Assembly: GCA_017512425.1 (NCBI GenBank)
Contig: JAFWGI010000016.1
Span: forward strand, 248,001-312,000
Source: Hyphomicrobium sp.
Lineage (GTDB): Bacteria; Pseudomonadota; Alphaproteobacteria; Rhizobiales; Hyphomicrobiaceae
Direction: 5' to 3'
DNA length: 64,000 nucleotides
Of the stretch, positions 54,364-64,000 are shown one piece after another. The first letter of the stretch is position 1; every line of letters starts with the position of its first letter. Below the pieces are notes generated by a model. It made no database searches. It was not told the origin of the DNA and worked only from the letters and a program-made list of their open reading frames with translations. The position numbers were made by a program, and so were the translations under genes.

Positions 54364-54690
54364 TCAATTGATAGGGATAGGGGGAGGCGGCCTGGCAATG
54401 AATGGGTCATAGACCGTCGAATTCCAGCCGACAGTCGATGCCAAGGCTGACACTAGCATCGGCTCTGTATCGGTAAGCGCCGCCGTGGCAAGCGGCGCCG
54501 AACATTTGACAGAGCAACCCATCATCGCCCCGTCGCAGTCGCCTTTGCAGCAGTCGGCGTCGCCGCCTTGACCATGCATCGGGCACGGTGTCGCGAAGGC
54601 CTGCTCGGTTGCCGCGGCAACGCTGATCATGGACCCAAGGGCAAACCCCAGGGCCAAGAATAGAACAGCGATGGTCCGTGACAGGCTCAT
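54364..54690 (-). CDS. Cys-rich secreted protein, second member
   Basis: 108 residues with a signal peptide (SRTIAVLFLALGFALGSMISVAAA). A dense Cys/Met segment CPMHGQGGDADCCKGDCDGAM and GCSVKC follows, then a Pro-rich end (IARPPPPIPIN). The layout (signal, Cys/Met cluster, helix, Pro-rich end) is the same as in 45212-45592. Probable copper-binding protein by composition; unproven. First gene of the cus group. Confidence 0.78.
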   Translation of the reverse strand: MSLSRTIAVLFLALGFALGSMISVAAATEQAFATPCPMHGQGGDADCCKGDCDGAMMGCSVKCSAPLATAALTDTEPMLVSALASTVGWNSTVYDPFIARPPPPIPIN

Positions 54691-54979
54691 ATGTTCCAGA
54701 AGGTTGAAGCGATTCAGCTCAATTCAAGGATAGCACACTTAGCCGAAACAAGTGTTACCAGGATGTCTACGCAGCCGGGCTGCGGGGTGTTTCCGAGCAT
54801 AGGAATCTTTGGAAGCCAGTGTTTCTAGCATTTCTGTATGGGAACCCAACATCTGGGTGCCCATAACCCCTTCATTTTACATAAACTTTCACGTCACTGG
54901 GTCACCCCACGCGAGCCGGGGATCGCGCGGAGCGGTGCCTGGAGCGGTACTTCCGCCACCGCGACGCGAGGGTCGGCCG

Positions 54980-55291
54980 CTAGTTCGCCTTCTCAATCTT
55001 CGTAACGCTGATCTGACCGTTGACCGTGTCAGCGGTGAACATGATCTTGTCGCCGGGTTTGACGTCTTTTAGCAATGCCGGGTCGTTCGCTTTGAACGCC
55101 ATGGTCATCGCACCCATGTCGAGGTTAGTGATTGGCTCGTGCTTGATTGTTACCTTGCCGCCAGCGCTATCGACCTTCGTCACCTCGCCATTGATCATGG
55201 GCAAGCTTTTCGCGTCATCGGCGAACGCCGCGCCGCCCAAGGCGGCCATTCCCAAGGCAATTGCGGCAATTGCATATTTACGGGCTGACAT
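54980..55291 (-). CDS. cusF: CusF-like periplasmic copper-binding protein
   Basis: 103 residues with signal peptide SARKYAIAAIALGMAALGGAAFA. The OB-fold domain has VTIKHEPITNLDMGAMTMAFKAND with His, Met and Met ligands (HxP...MGAMTM) and VKPGDKIMFTADTVNG. CusF passes Cu(I) or Ag(I) to CusB. The aromatic Trp at the usual Cu site is not evident. Transcribed from the ECF promoter at 55347-55372. Confidence 0.9.
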   Translation of the reverse strand: MSARKYAIAAIALGMAALGGAAFADDAKSLPMINGEVTKVDSAGGKVTIKHEPITNLDMGAMTMAFKANDPALLKDVKPGDKIMFTADTVNGQISVTKIEKAN

Positions 55292-55346
55292 GTGTTTTGC
55301 TCCTTACTTGCTGTCTTCTCTTGGCTTTGTTGGGCCTATTTTCTAG

Positions 55347-55372
55347 TTCGGGGGCTGCCAGCTCCAGGTTAC
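55347..55372 (-). promoter_or_regulatory. ECF-sigma-type promoter upstream of cusF
   Basis: GTAACC (55372-55367), 16 bases, CGAA (55350-55347) on the minus strand. The start codon of the cusF-like gene is 55 bases downstream. Confidence 0.72.
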
Positions 55373-55446
55373 AGGTGGGGGCGAGTTCTTCGCTGGCAAA
55401 ACAGCAACCCTGTATCCAGTTCATTCCAATTTTTTGTTGCCTAGAT

Positions 55447-55472
55447 GTAACCAAAGCCGCCGCTGTTGCGGA
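55447..55472 (+). promoter_or_regulatory. ECF-sigma-type promoter upstream of the sigma gene
   Basis: GTAACC (55447-55452), 16 bases, CGGA (55469-55472), 22 bases before the sigma factor ATG. Same pattern as the divergent cusF site, suggesting autoregulation. Confidence 0.68.
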
Positions 55473-55494
55473 TTAGCTCTAACAGGGAGCGCCG

Positions 55495-56055
55495 ATGACA
55501 GCCCATGAACCCGAGTTGAGACGGCTTATGATTGCCGGCCAAGCGGGAGACGCGGCGGCGTATCGCACACTCCTCGATCATTTGAGTCGGCACTTGCGAG
55601 GCTACTATAAATCGAAGCTGATCAACTACGGCCGCAGTTCCGCCGACGCTGAAGATCTGGTGCAGGATGTGATTATCGCCATTCACACGCGACGTCATAC
55701 CTACAGTCCTGACCAATTGTTCACGCCATGGGTGCATGCGATTGCGCGATACAAACTGATCGACCATTTGCGCCGCCGGAATACTGGGTTTGCGGACATC
55801 CCGCTCGACGGCATGACTTCGGAGATGGAGGCTCACGACGATCGAGACGCCGTTGAGAGCGGCTATGATCTTCAAAGGCTTCTCGCCGCACTGCCCGCTA
55901 AAATGCAGCAGGCAATTCGGCATGTGAAGATTGAAGGGCTGAGTATCGCTGAGACTGCAGAGCGGTGCGACATGTCGGAATCAGCGGTCAAGGTCAACAT
56001 CCACCGTGGACTAAAGAAGTTGGCGGACATGATCTCGCGCGAGGTAAAGTCATGA
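55495..56055 (+). CDS. ECF RNA polymerase sigma factor
   Basis: 186 residues. Sigma-2 region: DAEDLVQDVIIAIHTRRHTY and TPWVHAIARYKLIDHLRRRN; sigma-4: LSIAETAERCDMSESAVKVNIHRGLKKL. The pairing with a following NrsF-type membrane anti-sigma gene fits the Caulobacter SigF/EcfF group, which responds to heavy metals. It is likely released by metal or redox stress and transcribes its own gene and cusF. Confidence 0.93.
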   Translation: MTAHEPELRRLMIAGQAGDAAAYRTLLDHLSRHLRGYYKSKLINYGRSSADAEDLVQDVIIAIHTRRHTYSPDQLFTPWVHAIARYKLIDHLRRRNTGFADIPLDGMTSEMEAHDDRDAVESGYDLQRLLAALPAKMQQAIRHVKIEGLSIAETAERCDMSESAVKVNIHRGLKKLADMISREVKS

Positions 56056-56693
56056 AGACCGACGAACTGATCACCGTACTCAGCACAAACGTCGAGCCCA
56101 TCGATCGCCGGCAACTGTCACGAGAAATCGTTGCTGCGGTCATTTTGGGTACCGTCGTCGCTATCGGAACGGCATTGACGTTGCCTGGCATGCGCATGGA
56201 TCTAAGCGCACCAAACGCGCTGACGTATTTCTGCGCGAAGATAATCTTCGCAACCGTGATTGTGATAGCAGGAACCGCGTATTTATTGCGGTTGGTTCGT
56301 CCCGGCGTCGTCTCTCCATCAAAGTCGGCACCGGTGCCTTGGCCCCCAGTGGCTGTCGCCGCACTCGCTACAATAAGTCTTGTTTCGGCGCCACTTTGGC
56401 ACTGGCACAACATGGCGATGGCTGATGGCTGGATCGAGTGCCTGGTTTCCATACCCATCATTGCGGTAGTGCCGTTTGCGGCTGTTGTCTGGGCAGTTCG
56501 CCGGATGGCGCCGACAGACTTGGCACGAACAGGCGCGCTCGCAGGTTTCGTAGCGGGTGGCATCAGTGCCGCCGGCTATGCACTGCACTGCACAGATGAT
56601 TCATTGCCGTTCATCGCACTTTGGTATGGTGGCGCGATTGTAATGTGCACTTTGGCCGGCGCTCTCTTGGGGCCGCGCTTGCTGCGATGGTAA
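56052..56693 (+). CDS. nrsF: NrsF (DUF1109) family anti-sigma factor
   Basis: 213 residues from ATG 56052, overlapping the sigma stop (ATGA). Six membrane helices (AAVILGTVVAIGTALTL, IIFATVIVIAGTAYLL, VAVAALATISLVSAPLW, IPIIAVVPFAAVVWAVR, TGALAGFVAGGISAAGYALH, FIALWYGGAIVMCTLAGALL). It contains Cys (YFCAKI, WIECL, LHCTDD) as in NrsF proteins, where two Cys sense metal. It sequesters the sigma factor at the inner membrane. Confidence 0.9.
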   Translation: MKTDELITVLSTNVEPIDRRQLSREIVAAVILGTVVAIGTALTLPGMRMDLSAPNALTYFCAKIIFATVIVIAGTAYLLRLVRPGVVSPSKSAPVPWPPVAVAALATISLVSAPLWHWHNMAMADGWIECLVSIPIIAVVPFAAVVWAVRRMAPTDLARTGALAGFVAGGISAAGYALHCTDDSLPFIALWYGGAIVMCTLAGALLGPRLLRW

Positions 56694-57037
56694 TAATGTT
56701 AACCTTCAGGAAAAATGAATTGTCGCCCGTTATCTAAGTAGCAAAGGAGTTTGCTCTTTTCGGTGCGCCACCTGTTGCTCTGTTTCCGACTCGGGAAGCC
56801 CACGAGTCGCTACTCCGTTCGTTGTCGCACCCAGTCATCTGGGATGGGCGCGCAATATTGCTGTTCGAACGTGACCGAGAATGAGGCCAACTGGACGGGC
56901 GATATTTGGTCAGCCGCTCGGCGGACAAATTTCGATTCCGCTCCCGACCAGAACTGCTGCTCAACCTAAATGGTCAAATTTCTTGGTGAGTAAAGATATT
57001 TGCGAAATATCCTCTACGGATATGCAGATGGAGCGGT
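56694..57037. other. Intergenic region before copA with a possible decayed ORF
   Basis: 344 bases. On the + strand one frame is open from 56738 to 56989 except for a TGA at 56882 and reads like a protein (FGAPPVALFPTREAHESLL, then SHPVIWDGRAILLFERDRE, then GQLDGRYLVSRSADKFRFR). No start codon fits and no family is recognised. The copA promoter must lie in this region too. Confidence 0.3.
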
Positions 57038-59419
<2,382 letters not shown>

Positions 59420-59422
59420 ACA

Positions 59423-59887
59423 ATGGTCGACTGGAACGAGCGATTTCGGGCAGCGGGCATTTATCTTGGAGTGTCCGCGATTGCTCATCTCGCTTGGGAG
59501 ACGTTGCAGCTTCCGCTCTACACAATCTGGACGAGCGCCGCACGGTGGGAGATCGCCTTCGCTGTCGTCCATTGCACAGTCGGAGACATCATGATTGCTG
59601 CAAGCGCACTTATTGCGGCAATCTTGGTCGGCCGCTTCTGGTCGTGGCCTCGCAGCGACTGGAAACAGGTCGCGGTTCTGACGATTATTTTTGGGCTGAG
59701 CTACACGGCCTACAGTGAATGGTTTAACGTTTATGTTCGCCACGCTTGGGCCTACTCGACATTCATGCCGGTGGTGCGCATTGGCGGTATCGAATTGGGT
59801 CTATCACCGCTTATGCAATGGCTCATCGTGCCGCTTGTTGCCTTTACCAACGCCAGACTTTGTATACCCCGCGAAGCGGCGGGATGA
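59423..59887 (+). CDS. Small membrane protein next to the ATP-grasp gene
   Basis: 154 residues, four membrane helices: IYLGVSAIAHLAWETLQLPL, VVHCTVGDIMIAASALIAAI, VAVLTIIFGLSYTAYSEWF and GGIELGLSPLMQWLIVPLV. It starts 3 bases after the copA stop and its stop shares ATGA with the ATP-grasp gene. It is homologous to the interrupted gene at 46580-47074, so the family recurs twice in the copper island. Function unknown. Confidence 0.85.
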   Translation: MVDWNERFRAAGIYLGVSAIAHLAWETLQLPLYTIWTSAARWEIAFAVVHCTVGDIMIAASALIAAILVGRFWSWPRSDWKQVAVLTIIFGLSYTAYSEWFNVYVRHAWAYSTFMPVVRIGGIELGLSPLMQWLIVPLVAFTNARLCIPREAAG

Positions 59888-61245
59888 TGGCTGTGACGCC
59901 TTCGTGCGTTGCGCAAGCAGGCCGTTCAATTATTCAGGCACTGGGAGCACCGCAGACTGTGAGCAACGATATTGAGCGCCTCAATAGTGATTGCACCTGC
60001 GTGACGCTTGATCGCGATGCGCTGTGCCGGGCAATAGAAAAGGCGGTCGCCGATCCGGAATTCTGCCAAGCATTAGCGTTGACCCATCCCTATCTGCTGT
60101 CGGCCCAGCCGGTATTCCTTACAAAAGCGCACGCCGAGCGTATGCAGCAGATCATCTGGGCCATCGAGGCAATTGCACGCCTGCCACAATACCAGTCGGC
60201 TGTGCTCGGGAACGCTGCGGAGATCGCGCAGTATCGACCCGGCCCCATTGGCGTCTTCATGGGGTATGATTTTCATTTGGGCGAAGACGGCCCGATGCTG
60301 ATCGAGATCAACACCAATGCTGGAGGAGCGCTCATCAACGCCTACTTGCTGCAGGCGCAGCGGGCTTGTTGCGATGACATGAACCTCGCAGCGTCCATGC
60401 GGATTAGTCTGGATGCTCTTTGCTCTGACTTCGTCGCGAGTTTCGACGGCGAGTGGAAGAGGCAGGGCCGGGCAGGACCACTTGAGACCATCGCCATCGT
60501 CGATCACGCACCGCGCGAACAATACCTTTATCCGGAGTTCGTCTTGTTCCAGCGGCTGTTCGAGAAACGCGGGATGGGTGCAATCATTGCATCACCCGCC
60601 GAACTTGCGCATCGCGACGGTTATCTGTGGCACGAAGAGCGGAGGATTGATCTCGTCTACAACCGGCTGACTGACTTTCAACTGGAGCAACCCGAAAGCG
60701 CTGCGCTTCGTAGCGCCTACTTGGCCGGGGATGTTGTCGTCACTCCCAACCCGTGGACCCATGCCGTTTACGCGAACAAGTCCAATCTTGTGCTCCTGAG
60801 TGCCGACGACCAGCTGCGAAGTTGGGGCGTGTCTGACGACCTTGTTCGCATCCTGAAAGGCGGCATTCCCCGCACGATCGCGGTGACGCCAGACTGTGCC
60901 GACGAACTGTGGAGTGCACGAGATCAATGGTTTTTCAAGCCAACTGCCGGTTATGGTGGCAAGGCGGCCTATCGGGGCGATAAGATCACACGTCGAGTTT
61001 GGACCGAGATACTGAACGCTAGCTACGTCGCCCAGAGGATCGTCACGCCAAGCACGCGAAAAATTTCCATCGACGGTATTCAGCACAGCTTAAAAGCGGA
61101 TCTTCGCAACTACACATACGACGGCAAGGTTCAATTGATCGCAGCGCGCTTGTATCAAGGCCAGACAACAAATTTTCGCACGCAAGGCGGCGGCTTTGCA
61201 CCGGTATTCGTCACTGACGGCGCTTCGGCGAAAATATGCCGGTGA
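59884..61245 (+). CDS. ATP-grasp fold protein of unknown function
   Basis: 453 residues from ATG 59884, overlapping the upstream stop (ATGA). ATP-grasp-like features: LIEINTNAGGALINAYLLQ, QWFFKPTAGYGGKAAYRG, and YVAQRIVTPSTRKISIDG followed by DLRNYTYDGKVQLIAARLYQG with the Arg/Asn metal-binding region near the end. This family makes amide, peptide or thioester-type bonds. I cannot assign a substrate. It is coupled to a membrane protein and follows copA, so a role in metal stress or metallophore chemistry is only a guess. Confidence 0.8.
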   Translation: MMAVTPSCVAQAGRSIIQALGAPQTVSNDIERLNSDCTCVTLDRDALCRAIEKAVADPEFCQALALTHPYLLSAQPVFLTKAHAERMQQIIWAIEAIARLPQYQSAVLGNAAEIAQYRPGPIGVFMGYDFHLGEDGPMLIEINTNAGGALINAYLLQAQRACCDDMNLAASMRISLDALCSDFVASFDGEWKRQGRAGPLETIAIVDHAPREQYLYPEFVLFQRLFEKRGMGAIIASPAELAHRDGYLWHEERRIDLVYNRLTDFQLEQPESAALRSAYLAGDVVVTPNPWTHAVYANKSNLVLLSADDQLRSWGVSDDLVRILKGGIPRTIAVTPDCADELWSARDQWFFKPTAGYGGKAAYRGDKITRRVWTEILNASYVAQRIVTPSTRKISIDGIQHSLKADLRNYTYDGKVQLIAARLYQGQTTNFRTQGGGFAPVFVTDGASAKICR

Positions 61246-61704
61246 CGCAACCTACGTCGCGGGCACGCGCGCAACGGACGCGATGTTAATGTCTCGACCG
61301 CAATCAGAGATGGTTCAGGTACGAAAGTAACCTCTACGCGGCACTGATAACTGGCTTCAAGGGTTCCGCTCCGCGCTAGCTGTTGCACTTATAGCGGCTC
61401 TTATGAAGTCTAATTGTGCCAATCCGCCTTTTTACCCCTTTCTCAGCTTGAATGTTGGCACCCTCTTAAATCATCACATATCACCTACCGACGCAATTTT
61501 GCCTTGCCGGAAACGGCGTCCTTCGCCGACATGCGCGCGCTTATAGTATGGCCGGACACGCTTCTATCGCACAGGCCATCAGGCGCATCGACCGCTAGCG
61601 CCGGCGGACGGGCACGCCGACGAACTGTGGAGGGGGCGAAACCGGTCTTGCAGTGACCATCTACTCGGCAAGTGAAGCGATGTGGCTGCGAGCACCAACT
61701 TCGC
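61246..61704. other. Gap between copper cargo and phage-type genes
   Basis: 459 bases; no gene, RNA or terminator recognised. It marks a change from copper cargo to phage genes. Confidence 0.4.
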
Positions 61705-61938
61705 TTAGTCGATAGCGTTCGGGTCACCCGGCGGATCATCTTTCGGCACGTATCGCGCCTCCCACTCTTCCCTCGACAATCGTTCTGGAAGGACGATGAA
61801 GCAACTCGGTTGATCGGGAGCTTGCGAGGTGCCGTGGCGCTCGACAAAATCCATGTAATACGCCGCAGCAGCATGCCGCGCTGCGGATGGCCGGTTGCGG
61901 GACGCGTCTCTCTTGCGATCGAGCAATTCGGTCAGCAC
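61705..61938 (-). CDS. Hypothetical phage-type protein
   Basis: 77 residues from a GTG, charged and Arg-rich (ELLDRKRDASRNRP, RHAAAAYYMDFVERHG, LSREEWEARYVPKDDPPGDP). It lies 20 bases after the terminase stop on the same strand. No domain recognised; a ribosome binding site is not clear. Confidence 0.5.
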   Translation of the reverse strand: MLTELLDRKRDASRNRPSAARHAAAAYYMDFVERHGTSQAPDQPSCFIVLPERLSREEWEARYVPKDDPPGDPNAID

Positions 61939-61958
61939 AAGTCACTGCAAGCTTTGGC

Positions 61959-63134
61959 CTATTTGCAGGAATAAGGGCCATCATCATCGATCGGCTCTCC
62001 CGCGGGACATGACCGATGCTCGGCGAAAAGCGCCGCCTCATTCTCTGGCGGCCCAAACTTGGCATTCGGATCTTCCAGCAGGCGCCGTTGATAGTCCGCG
62101 GTCCAGACCGAAAACCGCTCGCATTCTTCGCGCGACATTCTACGCGCCGGCATGGCCGGATGCCGATCACCAATCCCGAATAGCTCGTAAGCAAGGATCG
62201 CCGTTTCAGGCACCCGACACAGCGCGCCCATGGGGAATCCGAACTCTTCCGGCTGCGCAAACCAGCCCCCTCGCACTTCCTCGTCGTTCATGTGCACGTA
62301 GGGCTTCTGCTGGTACTGCGCGGAAAAATTATAGGCGCCGATGTCGAGCATGCGCTTGTAGAGCGGCGCCCAGCTGTCGATCTTGGGCGCCAGCGGCAGG
62401 CCCCTCTGGCGCGTGATGACGCCACCGCGCGATAACTTCCACTCCTCATCCTCGGTCGCGATCGCTGGCAAGTTTAGGTGAACCCACGGCTGCTCACCGG
62501 AGAGCAGATGGCCGCTGAGATCCTCGTGATGCAACCGCTGCATGACGACCACAACTCGGCCTTTGTCCTTATCGTTGAGCCGCGGAATGACTTCGGAATC
62601 GAACCACTTGTTGACCGCGCGACGCCGCGGCTCATCGTGCACACGCGCGGGTGCAATCGGATCGTCGACGACAATGAGGTCGGCGCCACGCCCAACCAGG
62701 ATGCCGCCCACCACGCCCGAGATTCGCTGCCCACCATGGGGGAAATGAAGGTCGCCGTCGCGGCCGTCTGCCTTTAGATGCGGAAACAGGGCCCGGCATC
62801 GCTGCGATTTGAGCAGTTCCTCAGTTGCGCGCTCAAAGTCACCGGCGAGCTCGCGCGAACCGGCGATCGACATGATCTTGAGTTCGGGATTGCGTCCGTG
62901 CATCCACACCGGCAGCGCGATTGAGGCCGCCAGGGACTTCAAGCTGCGTGGCGGCAGGTTGATGATCAGCCGCGTGATCTCGCCTTTGGCGACCCGTTCC
63001 AGGTGATCGGCCAACACGTCGATGTGCCAGGTATCGACCAACTCCGTCTTGGGGTTCAGCTCGCGAAACGCAAATTTCAAGAATGCCGAAAAATTCGAAC
63101 GATAGAGTGCCTTGATCTGCTCAGCCTTCGTCAT
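61959..63134 (-). CDS. Phage terminase large subunit-like protein
   Basis: 391 residues. Residues ~55-72 carry a terminase Walker A variant (LIINLPPRSLKSLAASI), LIVVDDPIAPA is Walker B and the following RLHHEDLSGHLL belongs to the ATPase. The family packages DNA in phages, but copies in integrative elements with serine recombinases are common. The product is on the short side for a terminase (usually 450-550), and the C-terminal nuclease part may be incomplete. It overlaps the DUF5681 gene by 14 bases. Confidence 0.87.
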   Translation of the reverse strand: MTKAEQIKALYRSNFSAFLKFAFRELNPKTELVDTWHIDVLADHLERVAKGEITRLIINLPPRSLKSLAASIALPVWMHGRNPELKIMSIAGSRELAGDFERATEELLKSQRCRALFPHLKADGRDGDLHFPHGGQRISGVVGGILVGRGADLIVVDDPIAPARVHDEPRRRAVNKWFDSEVIPRLNDKDKGRVVVVMQRLHHEDLSGHLLSGEQPWVHLNLPAIATEDEEWKLSRGGVITRQRGLPLAPKIDSWAPLYKRMLDIGAYNFSAQYQQKPYVHMNDEEVRGGWFAQPEEFGFPMGALCRVPETAILAYELFGIGDRHPAMPARRMSREECERFSVWTADYQRRLLEDPNAKFGPPENEAALFAEHRSCPAGEPIDDDGPYSCK

Positions 63135-63498
63135 TGTCGTCTCCTGTCCTGATCGACCCGAGCGCTTTCAGCAATTCGGCGTCATCCGCTTCCGTCGCTG
63201 CGAAGGGCTCGACGTCCTTGTGTTTCTCCAGATGCGCGATCACGAGCTGCATCGGCTTCTGGTCGCCGCTGATGGCGCGATTGACGAGTTGCTTGATCAA
63301 GGCTTCGACCTTTCTCAAGCGTATTTCCCGGCCACCTTCCTTGATGACGACCATCTGATCGAGTTCGCGCTTGATCATGGTTTCGATGCTGCGGTTCTTG
63401 CGGGGGCGGCCAAGCGGGTTGCCCGACTGACCTGGCTTGAACCGGCTGTGCTTCGGCGGCTTGCAGTAGCCGACCTTGTCGTCATCCTCGGCGCTCAT
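63121..63498 (-). CDS. DUF5681 protein
   Basis: 125 residues from ATG 63498, overlapping the methyltransferase stop (ATGA). It has the DUF5681 motif HSRFKPGQSGNPLGRPRKNRS, followed by a helical region (IETMIKRELDQMVVIKEGG). It normally lies before a terminase-like gene, as here, and may act like a small terminase subunit. This is inference from position. Confidence 0.9.
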   Translation of the reverse strand: MSAEDDDKVGYCKPPKHSRFKPGQSGNPLGRPRKNRSIETMIKRELDQMVVIKEGGREIRLRKVEALIKQLVNRAISGDQKPMQLVIAHLEKHKDVEPFAATEADDAELLKALGSIRTGDDNDEG

Positions 63499-64000
63499 GA
63501 TGTGGCCTCCGAAGGCGCACCATGCACGGAGACGCCGCCGCCCAGGCGCTCGGACGAGACTTCGGCAAACGTCTGCCCCGTCGCCAGCAAGCGCGCCTCG
63601 ACGCCAGCGACGCCGCTCACGCGCTTCAGGATCGTGTCGCAGTATGCGGGATCGAGTTCGATGCCATAGCCGCGGCGGCCCGTGCGTTCTGCGGCGACGA
63701 GTGTCGTGCCTGACCCGGCGAACACATCGAGCACGATGCCGCGACGCTTCGAGCAATCGAGTATGGCGTCCGCAACCAGCGCGACCGGCTTGACGGTCGG
63801 GTGCATCGCCAAGTCCGCGTCACGCGTCGCGCTGAAGGTGTTTGCGCCGGCATAAGTCCACACGTTCGTGCGGTAGCGGCCGTGGCGGCCGAGTTCGACG
63901 TTGTTGATATGAGGCGCGGAGCCGCTCTTAAAGACGAAGACCATCTCGTGCTGCGAGCGGTAGAGCGAACCCATGCCGCCGTTGGTCTTGTTCCAGACGC
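63495..64000 (-). CDS. DNA methyltransferase, C-terminal part (continues beyond window)
   Basis: The frame is open at the right edge, so only the C-terminal ~168 residues are seen. A catalytic/SAM-binding motif IVLDVFAGSGTTLVAAERTGRRGYGIE and MHPTVKPVALVADAILDCS are the hallmarks of N6-adenine/N4-cytosine methylases with the C-terminal motif order. WNKTNGGMGSLYRSQHE matches ParB/methylase fusion proteins of such elements, so an N-terminal ParB domain may lie outside. It overlaps DUF5681 by ATGA. Confidence 0.9.
   Translation of the reverse strand, partial: VWNKTNGGMGSLYRSQHEMVFVFKSGSAPHINNVELGRHGRYRTNVWTYAGANTFSATRDADLAMHPTVKPVALVADAILDCSKRRGIVLDVFAGSGTTLVAAERTGRRGYGIELDPAYCDTILKRVSGVAGVEARLLATGQTFAEVSSERLGGGVSVHGAPSEATS

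Overview
The window looks like the chromosome of an alphaproteobacterium of the Hyphomicrobiales (Rhizobiales) type, by gene content and protein style. It carries Aat, GuaA, GuaB, an RsmB-like methyltransferase, GdhA, RlmE and Ppx, alphaproteobacterial curli with CsgH, an EcfF/NrsF-type sigma/anti-sigma pair, and serine recombinases travelling with DUF2924 and DUF3489. Genus cannot be fixed from this alone.

Layout. (1) 1-16.4 kb is mostly core chromosome: aat end, two small secreted His/Gly/Tyr-rich proteins, guaA, an OafA-type acyltransferase, tspO, rsmB-like, MAPEG, guaB, gdhA, rlmE-ppx and an M15 peptidase. A two-gene insert of unknown function (membrane-anchored ParA-like ATPase, apparently frameshifted, plus a coupled 210-aa partner) sits between gdhA and rlmE. 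(2) At 16.62 kb a tRNA-Gln(CTG) gene marks an integration hot spot. A 3.1-kb module (tRNA 3' half, 565-aa serine recombinase, 65-aa protein, DUF2924, DUF3489, conserved leader) occurs there and again at 26.2 kb as a diverged direct repeat, so two elements appear to be integrated in tandem. The first carries an SRPBCC protein, a two-component system, a tyrosine recombinase, a curli locus and a HigBA-like toxin-antitoxin pair. (3) The second element runs from 26.2 kb past the window end. It begins with decayed genes (antitoxin remnant, broken methyltransferase).

The cargo of the second element is sulfur and metal handling. 30.7-36.1 kb: a Crp/Fnr regulator with two cysteines and a palindromic operator precede a sulfide/persulfide operon (DUF2892, split YeeE/YedE, ETHE1-like hydrolase, DUF442-SQR fusion, TauE/SafE exporter). 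36.4-41.5 kb: MerR regulator, Zn/Cd/Pb P-type ATPase, lspA, DUF411 and an arsenite-type permease. 41.9-59.4 kb: copper and silver resistance, with Met-rich periplasmic proteins, MsrP, CusCBA/CusF-type efflux, CopA, and an ECF sigma factor with its anti-sigma. Three promoter-like sites with the pattern GTAACC-N16-CG(A/G)A precede the sigma gene, the cusF-like gene and a Cys-rich protein gene, which suggests one regulon. 59.4-61.2 kb: a small membrane protein coupled to an unassigned ATP-grasp enzyme. The right edge (61.7-64 kb) holds phage-type genes (terminase large subunit, DUF5681, DNA methyltransferase), consistent with a prophage-derived or phage-like island. No CRISPR array or rRNA was seen.
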